Positions 43,647-52,447 of a stretch of DNA of 64,000 nt are shown piece by piece; the first letter of the stretch is position 1, and each line of letters opens with the position of its first letter. This DNA comes from Rhodospirillaceae bacterium (GTDB taxonomy: Bacteria; Pseudomonadota; Alphaproteobacteria; Rhodospirillales; UBA2165). The translations under genes were made by a program, and so were the position numbers. Location of the stretch: the NCBI GenBank assembly GCA_018674495.1, contig JABHAA010000063.1, positions 1 to 64,000 of the forward strand, in the 5' to 3' direction. The notes beneath the pieces were generated by a model. It worked only from the letters and a program-made list of their open reading frames with translations, was not told the DNA's origin and did no database searches.

Positions 43647-44406
43647 TGGAGCCGCCTTCCTGTGCAGGCAACGCTGGCGGCGGAATATTGTTTTCGTCCT
43701 TGGCCGCCGGCTTGGCCAAGGTTCCGGCCAGTGTTTTGTAAAACAAATCCACTTCATCGGTGGCGCGGGTAAAAAACCACATGGTAATTTTATTCGGCGC
43801 GCCGCCCCGAAGACCGATCGAGACCGTGTCTGGAGGTGCGCCCCGAGCCAGCATTTCCCGGGCCAACGATCCCGCCCGCGCCATTTGCAAAGTCTGGCCG
43901 GTTGGCAATTCGCCGGCGCCGGTTACCTCGGTGCCAACGACAAATTCCATATCGAAGCGGAGCCCGGGTGGGCGCCCATTCAAGGACGCGATGATGCGGT
44001 CAATCATGGGAATTTGCGCTTCGCGAATTTCCGCGCCATTACTATGGAATAAGGCGTCGGCGTCCATGACCACTCGCATGGACCGGCCTGGCGCCACTAT
44101 TTCCACTTGTTCCACACCGAGGGCGGCCGCGAATAAGCCATCGATCCGGTCCTGAAACTCATCAGCCCCGATGAAGCGGCCGGCGCGCGAAGTGAACACG
44201 GTCAATTCGGTGCGCGGCTGGCGAACCGAGGCGAAAGTGGAGTTAAGGCTGTCCATCACGGCCTTTGATTTGATGTTTTCCGGAGTGGAAATGGACACCA
44301 GCAATATAAAAAAAGCCAATACCAACAGGTACAAGCTTAGAAATTGGATCGTGGTGGAGCGGGAATGCCCGCCGGTTTGATGCCCGCTATTGTCCGTCAA
44401 GGCCAT
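43636..44406 (-). CDS. MotB-like paralog lacking the proton-binding Asp
   Basis: The 256-residue protein has one membrane helix (about residues 21-39, FLSLYLLVLAFFILLVSIS) and a C-terminal domain (about 85-230) resembling the MotB/OmpA periplasmic part. Aligned with the adjacent MotB, the essential Asp is replaced by Ser (S24) and the helix has no charged residue, so it cannot carry protons in the same way. It overlaps motB by 11 bases and is transcribed with it. It may be a structural partner of the stator or a peptidoglycan anchor. ATG 44406 is preferred over TTG 44415. Confidence 0.7.
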   Translation of the reverse strand: MALTDNSGHQTGGHSRSTTIQFLSLYLLVLAFFILLVSISTPENIKSKAVMDSLNSTFASVRQPRTELTVFTSRAGRFIGADEFQDRIDGLFAAALGVEQVEIVAPGRSMRVVMDADALFHSNGAEIREAQIPMIDRIIASLNGRPPGLRFDMEFVVGTEVTGAGELPTGQTLQMARAGSLAREMLARGAPPDTVSIGLRGGAPNKITMWFFTRATDEVDLFYKTLAGTLAKPAAKDENNIPPPALPAQEGGSNGQ

Positions 44407-44424
44407 GGCAATCAATCAATGTAA

Positions 44425-45099
44425 TCAATCAAAATCAGCAAGCAATGCGTCGATGTCCTCCTGCTTTATGGCCTGGTCTTTGTTCTGTGGGCCCTGAAGC
44501 AGCTCATCATCGTTATGACCCACCCCGGTCGCCGCTTTCTTTTTTTGCGTCTTCTTCGGTGCCTTCGATTTACGCCCTTTTTTTCCGCTCGTATCCAGCG
44601 CCGAGATTAACTCATCAACGCGCGTTTCGATATTTTTTAGCGCGCCGACGACCTTGGTAATGCGTTGTCCGGTGATATCTTGGAAGCCGCAAGCTGTATA
44701 AATCTGTACCGTCAAATCGGCCAGCTTGTCTTCGTTATCACCACCCAATTCACCGCCGATTATATCGATTTTTTCGGCTGCCGACATGATCTCGTCGGTC
44801 GCCACTTCAGTTGCTTCAACGATCGCGTCCAATTCGTCGGACGCGGCCGGCAAATAATCCGATTTGACGTCTTCGGGCTTCAAATTTGCGATTTCCGCCT
44901 TGGCGGAGTTGATGATCTGGGAAACCTGCTCCAATTCGGTGCGCAGCCCAGTTTCGGATTCGGACGTTCGCTTAAGCGCCGAGGTGATCGCCTCCTCGAC
45001 GATATGGGCGACCGCATCGATGTTGAAGCCGCCGCCGCGCTCCTCCTGGAGCGATTCCAAGCGGGCAAGCAGATTCTTATGGGCTTTCCGACTTACCAT
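44425..45099 (-). CDS. cheZ: Chemotaxis phosphatase CheZ
   Basis: The 224-residue helical protein speeds removal of phosphate from CheY. The active region is YTACGFQDITGQRITKVV, with D141 and Q145 matching the catalytic Asp and Gln of enteric CheZ. A lysine-rich linker (about 170-190) leads to a C-terminal CheY-binding peptide, QEDIDALLADFD. It lies 32 bases after cheY, consistent with joint expression and function. Confidence 0.9.
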   Translation of the reverse strand: MVSRKAHKNLLARLESLQEERGGGFNIDAVAHIVEEAITSALKRTSESETGLRTELEQVSQIINSAKAEIANLKPEDVKSDYLPAASDELDAIVEATEVATDEIMSAAEKIDIIGGELGGDNEDKLADLTVQIYTACGFQDITGQRITKVVGALKNIETRVDELISALDTSGKKGRKSKAPKKTQKKKAATGVGHNDDELLQGPQNKDQAIKQEDIDALLADFD

Positions 45100-45131
45100 A
45101 TTGCTTATCTTGAACCCGCCCAGTTAAATTT

Positions 45132-45524
45132 TTAGAACTCGCCGAGCACGCTTTCCATTTTGGACTTCAGCGTTTCGGCGTTAAACGGCTTCACAATGTA
45201 ATTGGAAACGCCGGCTTCCTTGGCGGCAATTACGTTTTCCGACTTACTTTCGGCCGTCACCATAATGAACGGAATTTGTTTCAGTCCGTCGTCACCACGC
45301 ACTTCCCGTAAAAGCTGGATCCCGGTCATTGGTTCCATATTCCAATCGGAAATGACCAGACCAAAATCGCCATCAAATTCACGCAATTTCTCCAGCGCCG
45401 CGGTGCCGTCTATAGCCTCCTCGACATTTTCGAAACTAAGCTGCTTCAAGAGATTGCGCATTATCCTGAGCATGGTCTTGTAATCGTCCACAATCAGGAC
45501 CCGCATATTTGTATCAACAGCCAT
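45132..45524 (-). CDS. cheY: Chemotaxis response regulator CheY
   Basis: The 130-residue single receiver has the phospho-Asp D60 in VISDWNMEPMTG, the acid pocket DD at 13-14, T90 and K112 in YIVKPFN. Phosphorylated CheY binds FliM and changes motor rotation; fliM is encoded 1.3 kb away. It is followed by cheZ. Its mRNA leader contains two nested inverted repeats (45542-45601) just before the ribosome site AAGGAACGGAGAG. Confidence 0.93.
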   Translation of the reverse strand: MAVDTNMRVLIVDDYKTMLRIMRNLLKQLSFENVEEAIDGTAALEKLREFDGDFGLVISDWNMEPMTGIQLLREVRGDDGLKQIPFIMVTAESKSENVIAAKEAGVSNYIVKPFNAETLKSKMESVLGEF

Positions 45525-45541
45525 TTGTCTCTCCGTTCCTT

Positions 45542-45601
45542 ATAACTATCAGCCAAAATCAAAATTGAGCTACATTTCCCCCGTGCAATGTAGATAGTTA
45601 T
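45542..45601 (-). promoter_or_regulatory. Nested inverted repeats in the cheY leader
   Basis: An outer pair, ATAACTATC (45542-45550) and GATAGTTAT (45593-45601), is a perfect nine-base match. Inside it an inner pair, CTACATT (45570-45576) and AATGTAG (45587-45593), is a perfect seven-base match around a ten-base loop; the pairs share base 45593. On the mRNA (minus strand) the fold would end next to the ribosome site of cheY. It may be a riboregulator, an operator or a terminator-like element; there is no long U run. Confidence 0.55.
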
Positions 45602-45655
45602 TGTAGCCCCCTGATTACAACCTATTTTTCAATGGTCGCGTGACTTTTTTCTTGG

Positions 45656-46390
45656 TTACTGGTTCGCCGCGCCTCCGAGGTCTGCTCCCGGTAGCGGCAA
45701 GGAGCGCAATGTCGCGAGTTTGACGGTCACGTCCTTGGCCTTGGTGGAGTTCATTTGCGCCATAACGGGCGCGAGTTTGCGTTCCTTCATTCGCTCGGCA
45801 ACGAGCAGCAAGGTATCCAAGTCCAGCTCTTCAAATATACGGGCCGCGTCCTTCGGTTTCATGTTTTCATAAATTTTCACGAGGCTGCGAATTTTGGTTT
45901 CTTCCTGGTCGTCATGCTTTTTGATGAGATTATCAATAGCGGCTTGAAGCCCCCGCAATTCCTGAATTTTTCGGTCTATCCTTTGCTCGGCAGCATTCAA
46001 AATGCCTTCCCGCAGCGACATTTCCTGAACGCTTTTTTCTAGATCTTCGCGCCGTTCCGCCAACTGCTGTAGCAAATCGATCTCGTTCTGGGTCAGCAGC
46101 GTGGGATCATTTTCCGGCGCCCTTGGATCGTTTTTGTCGAGATCGCCCTCCTCGGCATCGACAGCGTCTTTCTCGGCGTCCTGGCTGGCCTCGGCTTTGC
46201 CCTCTTCGGACTTGGGCGGCGCTTCCTTAGGCGGCTTCTGGGCCAAAACCGGCGCCACCTGCAACGCAGGCGGGCTTCCGTTGAAACTGTCGGATATACC
46301 GCTGACTTTTACCGTCAGCATCAGCGCGGCCACGAAAATTGTAACCGGCAATACCCTTATATGCGCAAATATTTTTCCCATAACCACCAT
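45656..46390 (-). CDS. motE: MotE family motor protein
   Basis: The 244-residue protein has one N-terminal membrane helix (VLPVTIFVAALMLTV) and a proline-, glutamate- and aspartate-rich linker (about residues 50-90). A long coiled coil (about 100-165) leads into a C-terminal MgtE-N-like domain (KIYENMKPKDAARIFEELDL and LAPVMAQMNSTKAKDVT). MotE proteins in alphaproteobacteria help MotC or the stator in motor assembly. It follows the DUF6468-type gene by about 50 bases in the fliL-fliM operon. ATG 46390 or 46381 are both possible starts. Confidence 0.85.
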   Translation of the reverse strand: MVVMGKIFAHIRVLPVTIFVAALMLTVKVSGISDSFNGSPPALQVAPVLAQKPPKEAPPKSEEGKAEASQDAEKDAVDAEEGDLDKNDPRAPENDPTLLTQNEIDLLQQLAERREDLEKSVQEMSLREGILNAAEQRIDRKIQELRGLQAAIDNLIKKHDDQEETKIRSLVKIYENMKPKDAARIFEELDLDTLLLVAERMKERKLAPVMAQMNSTKAKDVTVKLATLRSLPLPGADLGGAANQ

Positions 46391-46443
46391 ACATATAATT
46401 TATTTAATACCGGATTGACGTTTAACACCGGCATTTATTCGTA

Positions 46444-46872
46444 TTAGCGTACTGCGCGCAGCGCCTTCAACAATTCAAGCTCTTCATCGTTATTGCCGGC
46501 CAAATCGTTGTATTCTGACTGATCCGGGCGGCGGCTACGTTCGCCCGGAAGGGCGTTTTCGCCTCCGCGCACTGCGCCTTCCAGCCGGTCTGCCGTCCGG
46601 TCGCCGCGCTCCAGCAGATAATCCATATCGCCGATTAATGTTTCGGCCTTGGCAATCGTTTGCTGCAAGGAGCGCACTGAGTTTTCGGTCGCGGCGCGCA
46701 GTTGCGAGACGCCGGCCTCGGCGCGCTGGGTTGCCGAATTGAAGCTGGCCGCGAGTTTATCCAAATCTTTTTGATCGCGCCGAAGCGCTACGATACGCCG
46801 GTTAAGCGCAAACCCATACCCGATGGCCAGGACCAGAAGCACAATGAGAAATATATCCAAAGCGAAGGTCAA
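46444..46872 (-). CDS. Membrane coiled-coil protein (DUF6468-like)
   Basis: The 142-residue protein has one N-terminal membrane helix (FLIVLLVLAIGYGFALN) and a helical coiled coil (about residues 25-95, LRRDQKDLDKLAASFNSATQ), followed by a polar tail. The pattern matches a domain of unknown function found beside fliM in alphaproteobacterial flagellar clusters (DUF6468 from memory). It overlaps fliM by four bases and lies before motE. It may help stator or switch assembly; this is inferred from neighbours only. Confidence 0.65.
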   Translation of the reverse strand: MTFALDIFLIVLLVLAIGYGFALNRRIVALRRDQKDLDKLAASFNSATQRAEAGVSQLRAATENSVRSLQQTIAKAETLIGDMDYLLERGDRTADRLEGAVRGGENALPGERSRRPDQSEYNDLAGNNDEELELLKALRAVR

Positions 46873-48050
46873 TTTTGTGGTTTCTCCTTGGCAATACGTT
46901 CGACGATGCGCACGGCCATACTGTCGCCCGTGCGTCCCATATTACCCCGGAACATGGAAACGTCGCCGCATTTGATTTCAACAAAAGAATCCTTGGTCGT
47001 ATTCAAGGGTATTTGCGATCCAACTTTTAGCGAGAAGATTTCGCCAAGTGTCATGGCCTGTTGATCAAGAACCGCCGTCAAATCCACATCGGTTTTCCAT
47101 AATTCTTCGGCCAGATGGGTTTCCCAGATGGAATCACGACCGAATTTTTCGCCCATGAACATCTGCAACAGCAATTCGCGCACCGGTTCCAGCGTCGCGT
47201 GGGGGATCAAAAGTTCCAGCCGGCCGCCGCGATCTTCCATGTCGATGCGCAGTTTCGCCACGATCGCCGCATTCGAAGGGCGCGAAATGGTGGCGAAGCG
47301 GGGGTTGGTTTCCAAACGCTCGAAGCGGAAAGTCACCGGACTCAAAGGATCAAACGCCGCCGAAAGATCGGCCAGAACCACATGCACCATGCGCTCCACG
47401 AGATTGCGCTCGATTGTGGTGTAGGGCCGGCCCTCGATGCGCATGGCCGCAGTTCCCCGGCGACCGCCCAACAACACGTCAACGGTCGAGTAGATGAGCG
47501 ATGAATCGACCGTCAGCAGCCCGAAATTGTCCCATTCCTCGGCCTTGAATACGCCGAGCATGGCGGGCAGCGGGATCGAATTCAGATAATCACCAAAACG
47601 TAGGCTGGCGATATTATCCAGCGACACCTCCACGTTGTCGGAGGTGAAATTGCGCAAAGACGTCGACATCATGCGCACCAGCCGGTCAAACACCACCTCA
47701 AGCATGGGCAGGCGTTCATAAGATACCAGCGCACTGTTGAGAATGGCCTGGATACCCGCGCGGTCGCCAGTATCTTCCTGCTCGTCATCAAAACCGAGCA
47801 GGCTGTCGATTTCATCCTGATTGAGGACGCGCGTGGTTTCGCGGCTGGAAGAGCCGCCGCCGCCGCCATCGTCCGTACCGCCGGAACCATCTGCGCCGAC
47901 CATGGCTTCCCATTCGGCAGCAAGATCATCTTGATCGTCACCATCGCCATCGTCACCGGCCTCGCCGCCGTCACCGGCAGCCAGCTCCGATTCCAACTCG
48001 GCAGCCACTTCTTCTTGATCTACTTCTTCGTCGCCCGGAGGAACCGTCAT
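46869..48050 (-). CDS. fliM: Flagellar motor switch protein FliM
   Basis: The 393-residue middle-ring switch protein has an acidic, low-complexity N-terminal extension (about residues 1-70) before the CheY-binding peptide region RVLNQDEIDSLLGFD, then the FliM core domain (about 110-300, RMMSTSLRNFTSDNVEVSLD) and the C-terminal SpoA-like domain ending in GRTGDSMAVRIVERIAKE. It binds FliG, FliN and phospho-CheY. The extension makes it longer than enteric FliM (about 334 residues). It follows fliL and overlaps the next gene by four bases. Confidence 0.94.
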   Translation of the reverse strand: MTVPPGDEEVDQEEVAAELESELAAGDGGEAGDDGDGDDQDDLAAEWEAMVGADGSGGTDDGGGGGSSSRETTRVLNQDEIDSLLGFDDEQEDTGDRAGIQAILNSALVSYERLPMLEVVFDRLVRMMSTSLRNFTSDNVEVSLDNIASLRFGDYLNSIPLPAMLGVFKAEEWDNFGLLTVDSSLIYSTVDVLLGGRRGTAAMRIEGRPYTTIERNLVERMVHVVLADLSAAFDPLSPVTFRFERLETNPRFATISRPSNAAIVAKLRIDMEDRGGRLELLIPHATLEPVRELLLQMFMGEKFGRDSIWETHLAEELWKTDVDLTAVLDQQAMTLGEIFSLKVGSQIPLNTTKDSFVEIKCGDVSMFRGNMGRTGDSMAVRIVERIAKEKPQN

Positions 48051-48109
48051 ATTTTTTTAGTCCCCACTTTCCACCATTTTTATGAATATATATCGAGATT
48101 GGTTAAGGT

Positions 48110-48688
48110 TTATTGTACAAGCATCTCCTTAAACAAAACGCCGTTGATTTTGGCCGGATGGGCCGCCGCTCTGACCCGGGTAAGCAATTCCTCGCGCAAT
48201 CGGTACATGCCCGCAGATCCTTTCAGATCGTCGATCCTAAGCTCGCGGAGATAGACCTGAAAATTGTCTATGATGCGGGGCATAAGAGATTGTATTTTGG
48301 CGACATCGCCGGTGCCTTGCAGCTCCAAGCTTACCCGTATCTTCAAGAAGACCTGCTTTCGTCCACCGGTATTGAGCGTAACGATCATTTCCGGCATGTC
48401 GTGGAACACGGCGGGCCCTCCGCCTTCCGCATTCTCGCCATCTTCGCCGCCGGAAGCTTCTCCCCCGTCGGAACCTTCGGCTGTCTCTTCGCCGCCGCCC
48501 AAGAGCGGATCAAGCAGGCCGGTAAAAAATACCGCCGCCCCGGCGCCGATTACTAGAAAAACGACCAGGCCGACGATAATAAGAAGTTTCTTACTGCCAC
48601 CTTTAGATTTTTCGCCGTCGCCTTCACCTTCGCCGTCTTCGTCGTCGTCATCAACTTCGTCGTCGTCATCAATTTCGTCGTCGGCCAT
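48110..48688 (-). CDS. fliL: Flagellar basal body-associated protein FliL
   Basis: The 192-residue protein has an aspartate/glutamate-rich N-terminal stretch (about residues 2-25, IDDDDEVDDDDEDGEGEGDG), one membrane helix (LLIIVGLVVFLVIGAGAAVF), an acidic Gly/Glu loop, and the FliL domain (about 85-190, VFLKIRVSLELQG and LRELRIDDLKG). FliL surrounds stator units and supports torque. It is the first gene of the fliL-fliM-orf-motE run. The start is ATG 48688, just after a CAATTTGA-rich leader. It is divergent from flgF. Confidence 0.92.
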   Translation of the reverse strand: MADDEIDDDDEVDDDDEDGEGEGDGEKSKGGSKKLLIIVGLVVFLVIGAGAAVFFTGLLDPLLGGGEETAEGSDGGEASGGEDGENAEGGGPAVFHDMPEMIVTLNTGGRKQVFLKIRVSLELQGTGDVAKIQSLMPRIIDNFQVYLRELRIDDLKGSAGMYRLREELLTRVRAAAHPAKINGVLFKEMLVQ

Positions 48689-48948
48689 ACTACAATCCAA
48701 TTTGACGGTGACTTAATTGCGAAAGCGCCGAAACTCTTGACGCGCCAAAGAATAAGTCCGGTTCGTTAAGAATCTATTGAGGTCGGTCAAACCAATAGGC
48801 GTTGCGCCGGCCACACTCGGGGCCAGCATATCAGAGGCCGGGCCGGGCGGGCAATAATTGCCGAGCGCTTGGGCGAAAAAGTTCGTGGGCCCGCGCCGCC
48901 AATCACCATTGTGGACATTAAACCATTGAAGAACAACAATTAATCATG

Positions 48949-48965
48949 TTGGCATGGATGCTGCA
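48949..48965 (+). promoter_or_regulatory. Sigma-54 promoter upstream of flgF
   Basis: TTGGCATGGATGCTGCA matches the RpoN consensus TTGGCACGNNNNTTGCW at all but two fixed positions, with the invariant GG-N10-GC spacing. It lies 60 bases before the flgF start at 49026. This position places the real flgF start downstream, not at the ATG inside the promoter. It fits class III/IV control of rod and L-ring genes. Confidence 0.75.
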
Positions 48966-49025
48966 ACTTTCCAGGCAACCAAGCTAATTGGAAAAATCCA
49001 ATGCGAAAAGCAAAGGAACGGGAAA

Positions 49026-49790
49026 ATGGAGACCTCAGCGTATATCGCGCTGTCGCGCCAAAGTGCGCTACGACGCGAACTGGATGTTGTCGCCCATAAT
49101 TTGGCGAACATGAACACCACGGCTTTTAAAGCGTCGCGAATGATGTTCGTGGAGCATGTGGTTAAAAGTGAAGGCGGCGAGAGTTTCATACCAACGAAGC
49201 TGTCCTTCGCGCGTGATGTCGCGCAATATTACGACACCTCTGAAGGGCCAATCAAAACCACCGGCAATAAGCTTGACCTAGCACTTCGCAATGACGGCTA
49301 TTTTGCAGTCGGGCCGAACGAAGCGAACGGTGCGCGGGCGCCCGACGGCGCAACGGAACTTTACACGCGCAACGGCCGGTTCTCGATAAGCGCCGATGGC
49401 GAAATGGTGACCCAGGGCGGCTTCACGGTATTGTCCGATGCCGGAACACCCATATTCTTCGCCCCCGGCGATCACGAAATCTCTGTATCCGCCGACGGTG
49501 TTGTTTCTACAAACAACGGCGTGCTGGCAAAAATGCGCGTGGTCCGTTTCGAAGACCAGCAATCGTTGAAACGCCAGGCCGGCGGAATGTTTACATCGGA
49601 AAATCCGCCCGAAGATGTGGAACGCCCGACGGTGATCCAAGGCGCGCTCGAATCCTCGAACATAAATCCGATCACCGAATTAACCAAAATGATCACAGTT
49701 CAGCGCGCCTATGATTCGGTGCGTTCCTTCATCGACCGAGAAGACCAGCGGCAGAAAAAAATGATCCAGCAAGCAGCGCCGAGCCGGTAA
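49026..49790 (+). CDS. flgF: Flagellar rod protein FlgF
   Basis: The 254-residue distal/proximal rod protein has the N-terminal rod motif SRQSALRRELDVVAHNLANM (about residues 9-28) and the C-terminal IDREDQRQKKMIQQAAPSR with PITELTKMITVQRAYD. ATG 49026 follows GGAACGGGAAA and lies after the sigma-54 promoter; an earlier in-frame ATG (48954) falls inside the promoter. The gene is followed by flgG after 44 bases. Confidence 0.92.
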   Translation: METSAYIALSRQSALRRELDVVAHNLANMNTTAFKASRMMFVEHVVKSEGGESFIPTKLSFARDVAQYYDTSEGPIKTTGNKLDLALRNDGYFAVGPNEANGARAPDGATELYTRNGRFSISADGEMVTQGGFTVLSDAGTPIFFAPGDHEISVSADGVVSTNNGVLAKMRVVRFEDQQSLKRQAGGMFTSENPPEDVERPTVIQGALESSNINPITELTKMITVQRAYDSVRSFIDREDQRQKKMIQQAAPSR

Positions 49791-49834
49791 CGCCTGATGG
49801 ATAAAAACACCCTTGAATTGAAAGGACGTGAACA

Positions 49835-50620
49835 ATGAGATCTCTTAACATCGCTGCAACCGGCATGCTCGCCCAGCAGCAAAACGTCGAAGTGATATCC
49901 AATAATATCGCCAATATGAACACCACCGCCTATATGCGGCGCCGGACCGAATTTCATGACCTGATTTATCAAAATCTACGCCGCGTCGGCTCGACCTCGT
50001 CGGATGCGGGCAACATTGTGCCATCCGGCGTGCAGCTCGGTCTCGGCGTCAAAATGGCATCGGTCTATCGGATCCATGAGCAGGGCAATCTGACCTCTAC
50101 CGATAACACCTTCGATCTGGCCATCCAGGGCAACGGCTTTTTCCAAATTCAGATGCCCGATGGAACCACCGCCTTTTCCCGGGACGGCTCGTTTCAATTG
50201 AGCCCGACCGGACAAATCGTCACCCACGACGGCAATCTTCTGGTGCCCAACATCACGGTCAACACCAACGCCATTGACGTTACCGTCAATTCCACCGGCG
50301 AAGTGCTGGTCAAACTGCAAGGCCAGGTGGCGCCGGCGAATGCCGGGCAAATCCAATTGGCCTCGTTCCCCAACGATGCCGGCCTGGAAGCCATCGGCGA
50401 TAATTTGTACCTGGAAACACCGGCATCAGGAACGCCGGCTGCCTCCTCGCCGGGCTCGTCCGGCTATGGAACCCTACTGCAGGGCTTCTTGGAGACGTCC
50501 AACGTCAATGCTGTTTCCGAAGTAACCGAGCTGATATCCGCGCAGCGCGCCTATGAAATGAATTCGAAGGTGATTAAGACATCCGACGAAATGATGGGCA
50601 CGTTGAACCAGGTTAAGTAG
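49835..50620 (+). CDS. flgG: Flagellar distal rod protein FlgG
   Basis: The 261-residue major distal rod protein has the N-terminal rod motif GMLAQQQNVEVISNNIANMNT (about residues 10-30) and the C-terminal VSEVTELISAQRAYEMNSKV. The length matches enteric FlgG (260). It is 44 bases after flgF and six bases before flgA, with AAAGGACG as ribosome site. Confidence 0.96.
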   Translation: MRSLNIAATGMLAQQQNVEVISNNIANMNTTAYMRRRTEFHDLIYQNLRRVGSTSSDAGNIVPSGVQLGLGVKMASVYRIHEQGNLTSTDNTFDLAIQGNGFFQIQMPDGTTAFSRDGSFQLSPTGQIVTHDGNLLVPNITVNTNAIDVTVNSTGEVLVKLQGQVAPANAGQIQLASFPNDAGLEAIGDNLYLETPASGTPAASSPGSSGYGTLLQGFLETSNVNAVSEVTELISAQRAYEMNSKVIKTSDEMMGTLNQVK

Positions 50621-50626
50621 GAGGCG

Positions 50627-51592
50627 ATGATGAAAACGCTTACCCTTTTGGTTTCACTATTGGTGGCGCTGGCCACCACCGGTACCGTCGGCCACACGGC
50701 TGCGGCTCCCGAAGCCATCTTGAAAAACGCCGTCATTGTCGAAGGGCGTTACGTTACCCTTGGCGATTTGTTCGAAAATGCCGGGACGCGCGACGGCGCC
50801 AATGTTGCCTACGCACCGTCGCCCGGAAAGCGCGCCATATTTGATGCAAAATGGCTATATCGGGTGGCGCGCGCCCATGGCCTCAACTGGCGCCCGTTGA
50901 ATATGAAGACGCGCGCCATCGTGGAGCGGGCCGGCCAGGAAATTCACCGCGCCGAAATTGTCGATGCGTTGATGTCTGAATTCAAGAACCGGGGGGCGGA
51001 CGACGATATTGAAATCGATTTCGGCGGCCGGTCCATGCGCCTGTACGTAGCGGCCAACCGCCCGGCCACGGTCGGCATTGAAAGCCTGAACCACGATCCC
51101 AACACCGGCCGGTTTGTGGCGACCATTGCGGTGCCCGCCGGTGATCCGGCCGCACAAAGGCTGCGCATCACGGGCCGCGTCTTCACCCTCGTATCGGTGC
51201 CGGTGCTGAGCAAGAAACTGTACAGGGGCGATGTCATCCGTAAACATCATCTAGATTGGAAAAAAATTCGTAAAGCGAACGTATTGCGCCAGACCATAAC
51301 CGAGGCCGAGCAGTTGATCGGCATGGCGGCCAAACGCCTGATCAGCAGCAACCGCCCGATCCGGCAGGCGCAAATTCGCCGGCCGATGCTGATCGCCAAG
51401 GGAGGCATCGTCACCATCCGGCTGAGCTACGCCAATATGAGCCTGACCGCCCAGGGCCGCTCTCTTGATGAGGGCAGCCTCGGCGACGTGGTTCGTATCA
51501 CCAATTCGCAAAGCAAAAAAATTGTCGAAGCCCGCGTAACGGGAGCGAACAGAGTGCGGGTGCAAAGCCTCAGTGCCAGCGCTGTAAACTAG
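50627..51592 (+). CDS. flgA: Flagellar P-ring chaperone FlgA
   Basis: The 321-residue periplasmic chaperone for P-ring assembly has a signal peptide (LTLLVSLLVALATTGTVGHTA) and the C-terminal SAF-like domain with LSKKLYRGDVIRKHHLDWKK and VVRITNSQSKKIVEARVTG. It is longer than enteric FlgA (219) because of an added N-terminal domain (about residues 30-180), as is common in alphaproteobacteria. It lies between flgG and flgH. Confidence 0.93.
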   Translation: MMKTLTLLVSLLVALATTGTVGHTAAAPEAILKNAVIVEGRYVTLGDLFENAGTRDGANVAYAPSPGKRAIFDAKWLYRVARAHGLNWRPLNMKTRAIVERAGQEIHRAEIVDALMSEFKNRGADDDIEIDFGGRSMRLYVAANRPATVGIESLNHDPNTGRFVATIAVPAGDPAAQRLRITGRVFTLVSVPVLSKKLYRGDVIRKHHLDWKKIRKANVLRQTITEAEQLIGMAAKRLISSNRPIRQAQIRRPMLIAKGGIVTIRLSYANMSLTAQGRSLDEGSLGDVVRITNSQSKKIVEARVTGANRVRVQSLSASAVN

Positions 51593-51602
51593 GAGTACAA
51601 AA

Positions 51603-52364
51603 ATGATACCCCAATCCTTAAAGTCATTCCAGCGCGTCGCAATTATCTTCGTTGCCTTGGTAGCCTTATCGGCCTGCAACGTATTGACGCGCTTGTCAGA
51701 GGTTGGCGACGGACCCAAGGTTTCGGAAATCGCCAATCCCATAAAGCGGCCCCAATACCGGCCCGTCAGCATGCCGATGCCGGCGCCCCAGGAGATTTCC
51801 CACAAAGCCAATTCCCTTTGGCGGCCGGGCGCGCGCGCCTTCTTCCGCGATCAACGCGCCAATCAAGTCGGCGATATCTTGACCGTCAATTTGTCGATTT
51901 CAGACAGCGCCGCGCTCGACAACAAGACCACGCGGGAACGCGATGACAAGGAAGACGGTGATCTGACAAACCTGTTTGGGCTGGAAGGCGAATACGCCAA
52001 ATTGTTGCCCCAAGCGATCGCGGCGGCGACCACGGTCAGCCTCGGCACCAAACATGAGACCACCGGCGACGGCGACATTGCACGTTCGGAAACTATAACT
52101 GTGTCCCTGGCGGCGATCGTCACGCAGATATTGCCGAATGGAAACCTGGTGGTTTTCGGCCGCCAAGAAATCAAGGTTAACGCCGAGTTGCGCGAGGTCA
52201 TGGTGACCGGCGTCATCCGGCCAGAGGATGTTGATTACACGAATGCAATCAGCCACGAGAAAATCGCCGAGATGCGTGTTGCTTACGGCGGGCGGGGAAC
52301 CCTTTCGGATCTCCAGCAGCCGCGCTACGGCACGCAACTCATCGATATTATCTTCCCGTTCTAA
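51603..52364 (+). CDS. flgH: Flagellar L-ring lipoprotein FlgH
   Basis: The 253-residue outer-membrane lipoprotein that makes the L ring has a lipobox LSAC near residue 24, then FRDQRANQVGDILTVNLSIS and a C-terminal RGTLSDLQQPRYGTQLIDI. It ends the flgF-flgG-flgA-flgH run. A strong terminator follows at 52388-52421. Confidence 0.95.
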   Translation: MIPQSLKSFQRVAIIFVALVALSACNVLTRLSEVGDGPKVSEIANPIKRPQYRPVSMPMPAPQEISHKANSLWRPGARAFFRDQRANQVGDILTVNLSISDSAALDNKTTRERDDKEDGDLTNLFGLEGEYAKLLPQAIAAATTVSLGTKHETTGDGDIARSETITVSLAAIVTQILPNGNLVVFGRQEIKVNAELREVMVTGVIRPEDVDYTNAISHEKIAEMRVAYGGRGTLSDLQQPRYGTQLIDIIFPF

Positions 52365-52387
52365 TTCCAACCGAATTGGAACAACTC

Positions 52388-52421
52388 GGGCCGGCGGTTT
52401 TTCCGCCGGCCCATTTTTTTT
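52388..52421 (+). terminator. Rho-independent terminator after flgH
   Basis: GGGCCGGCGG (52388-52397) and CCGCCGGCCC (52403-52412) form a perfect ten-base stem with a TTTTT loop, followed by ATTTTTTTTA. The U run places it rightward, ending the flgF-flgG-flgA-flgH transcript. A smaller palindrome, TTCCAA and TTGGAA with a five-base spacer, lies just before it at about 52366-52382. Confidence 0.85.
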
Positions 52422-52447
52422 ATGAGCCGCCATGGCCAGGCGCTACG

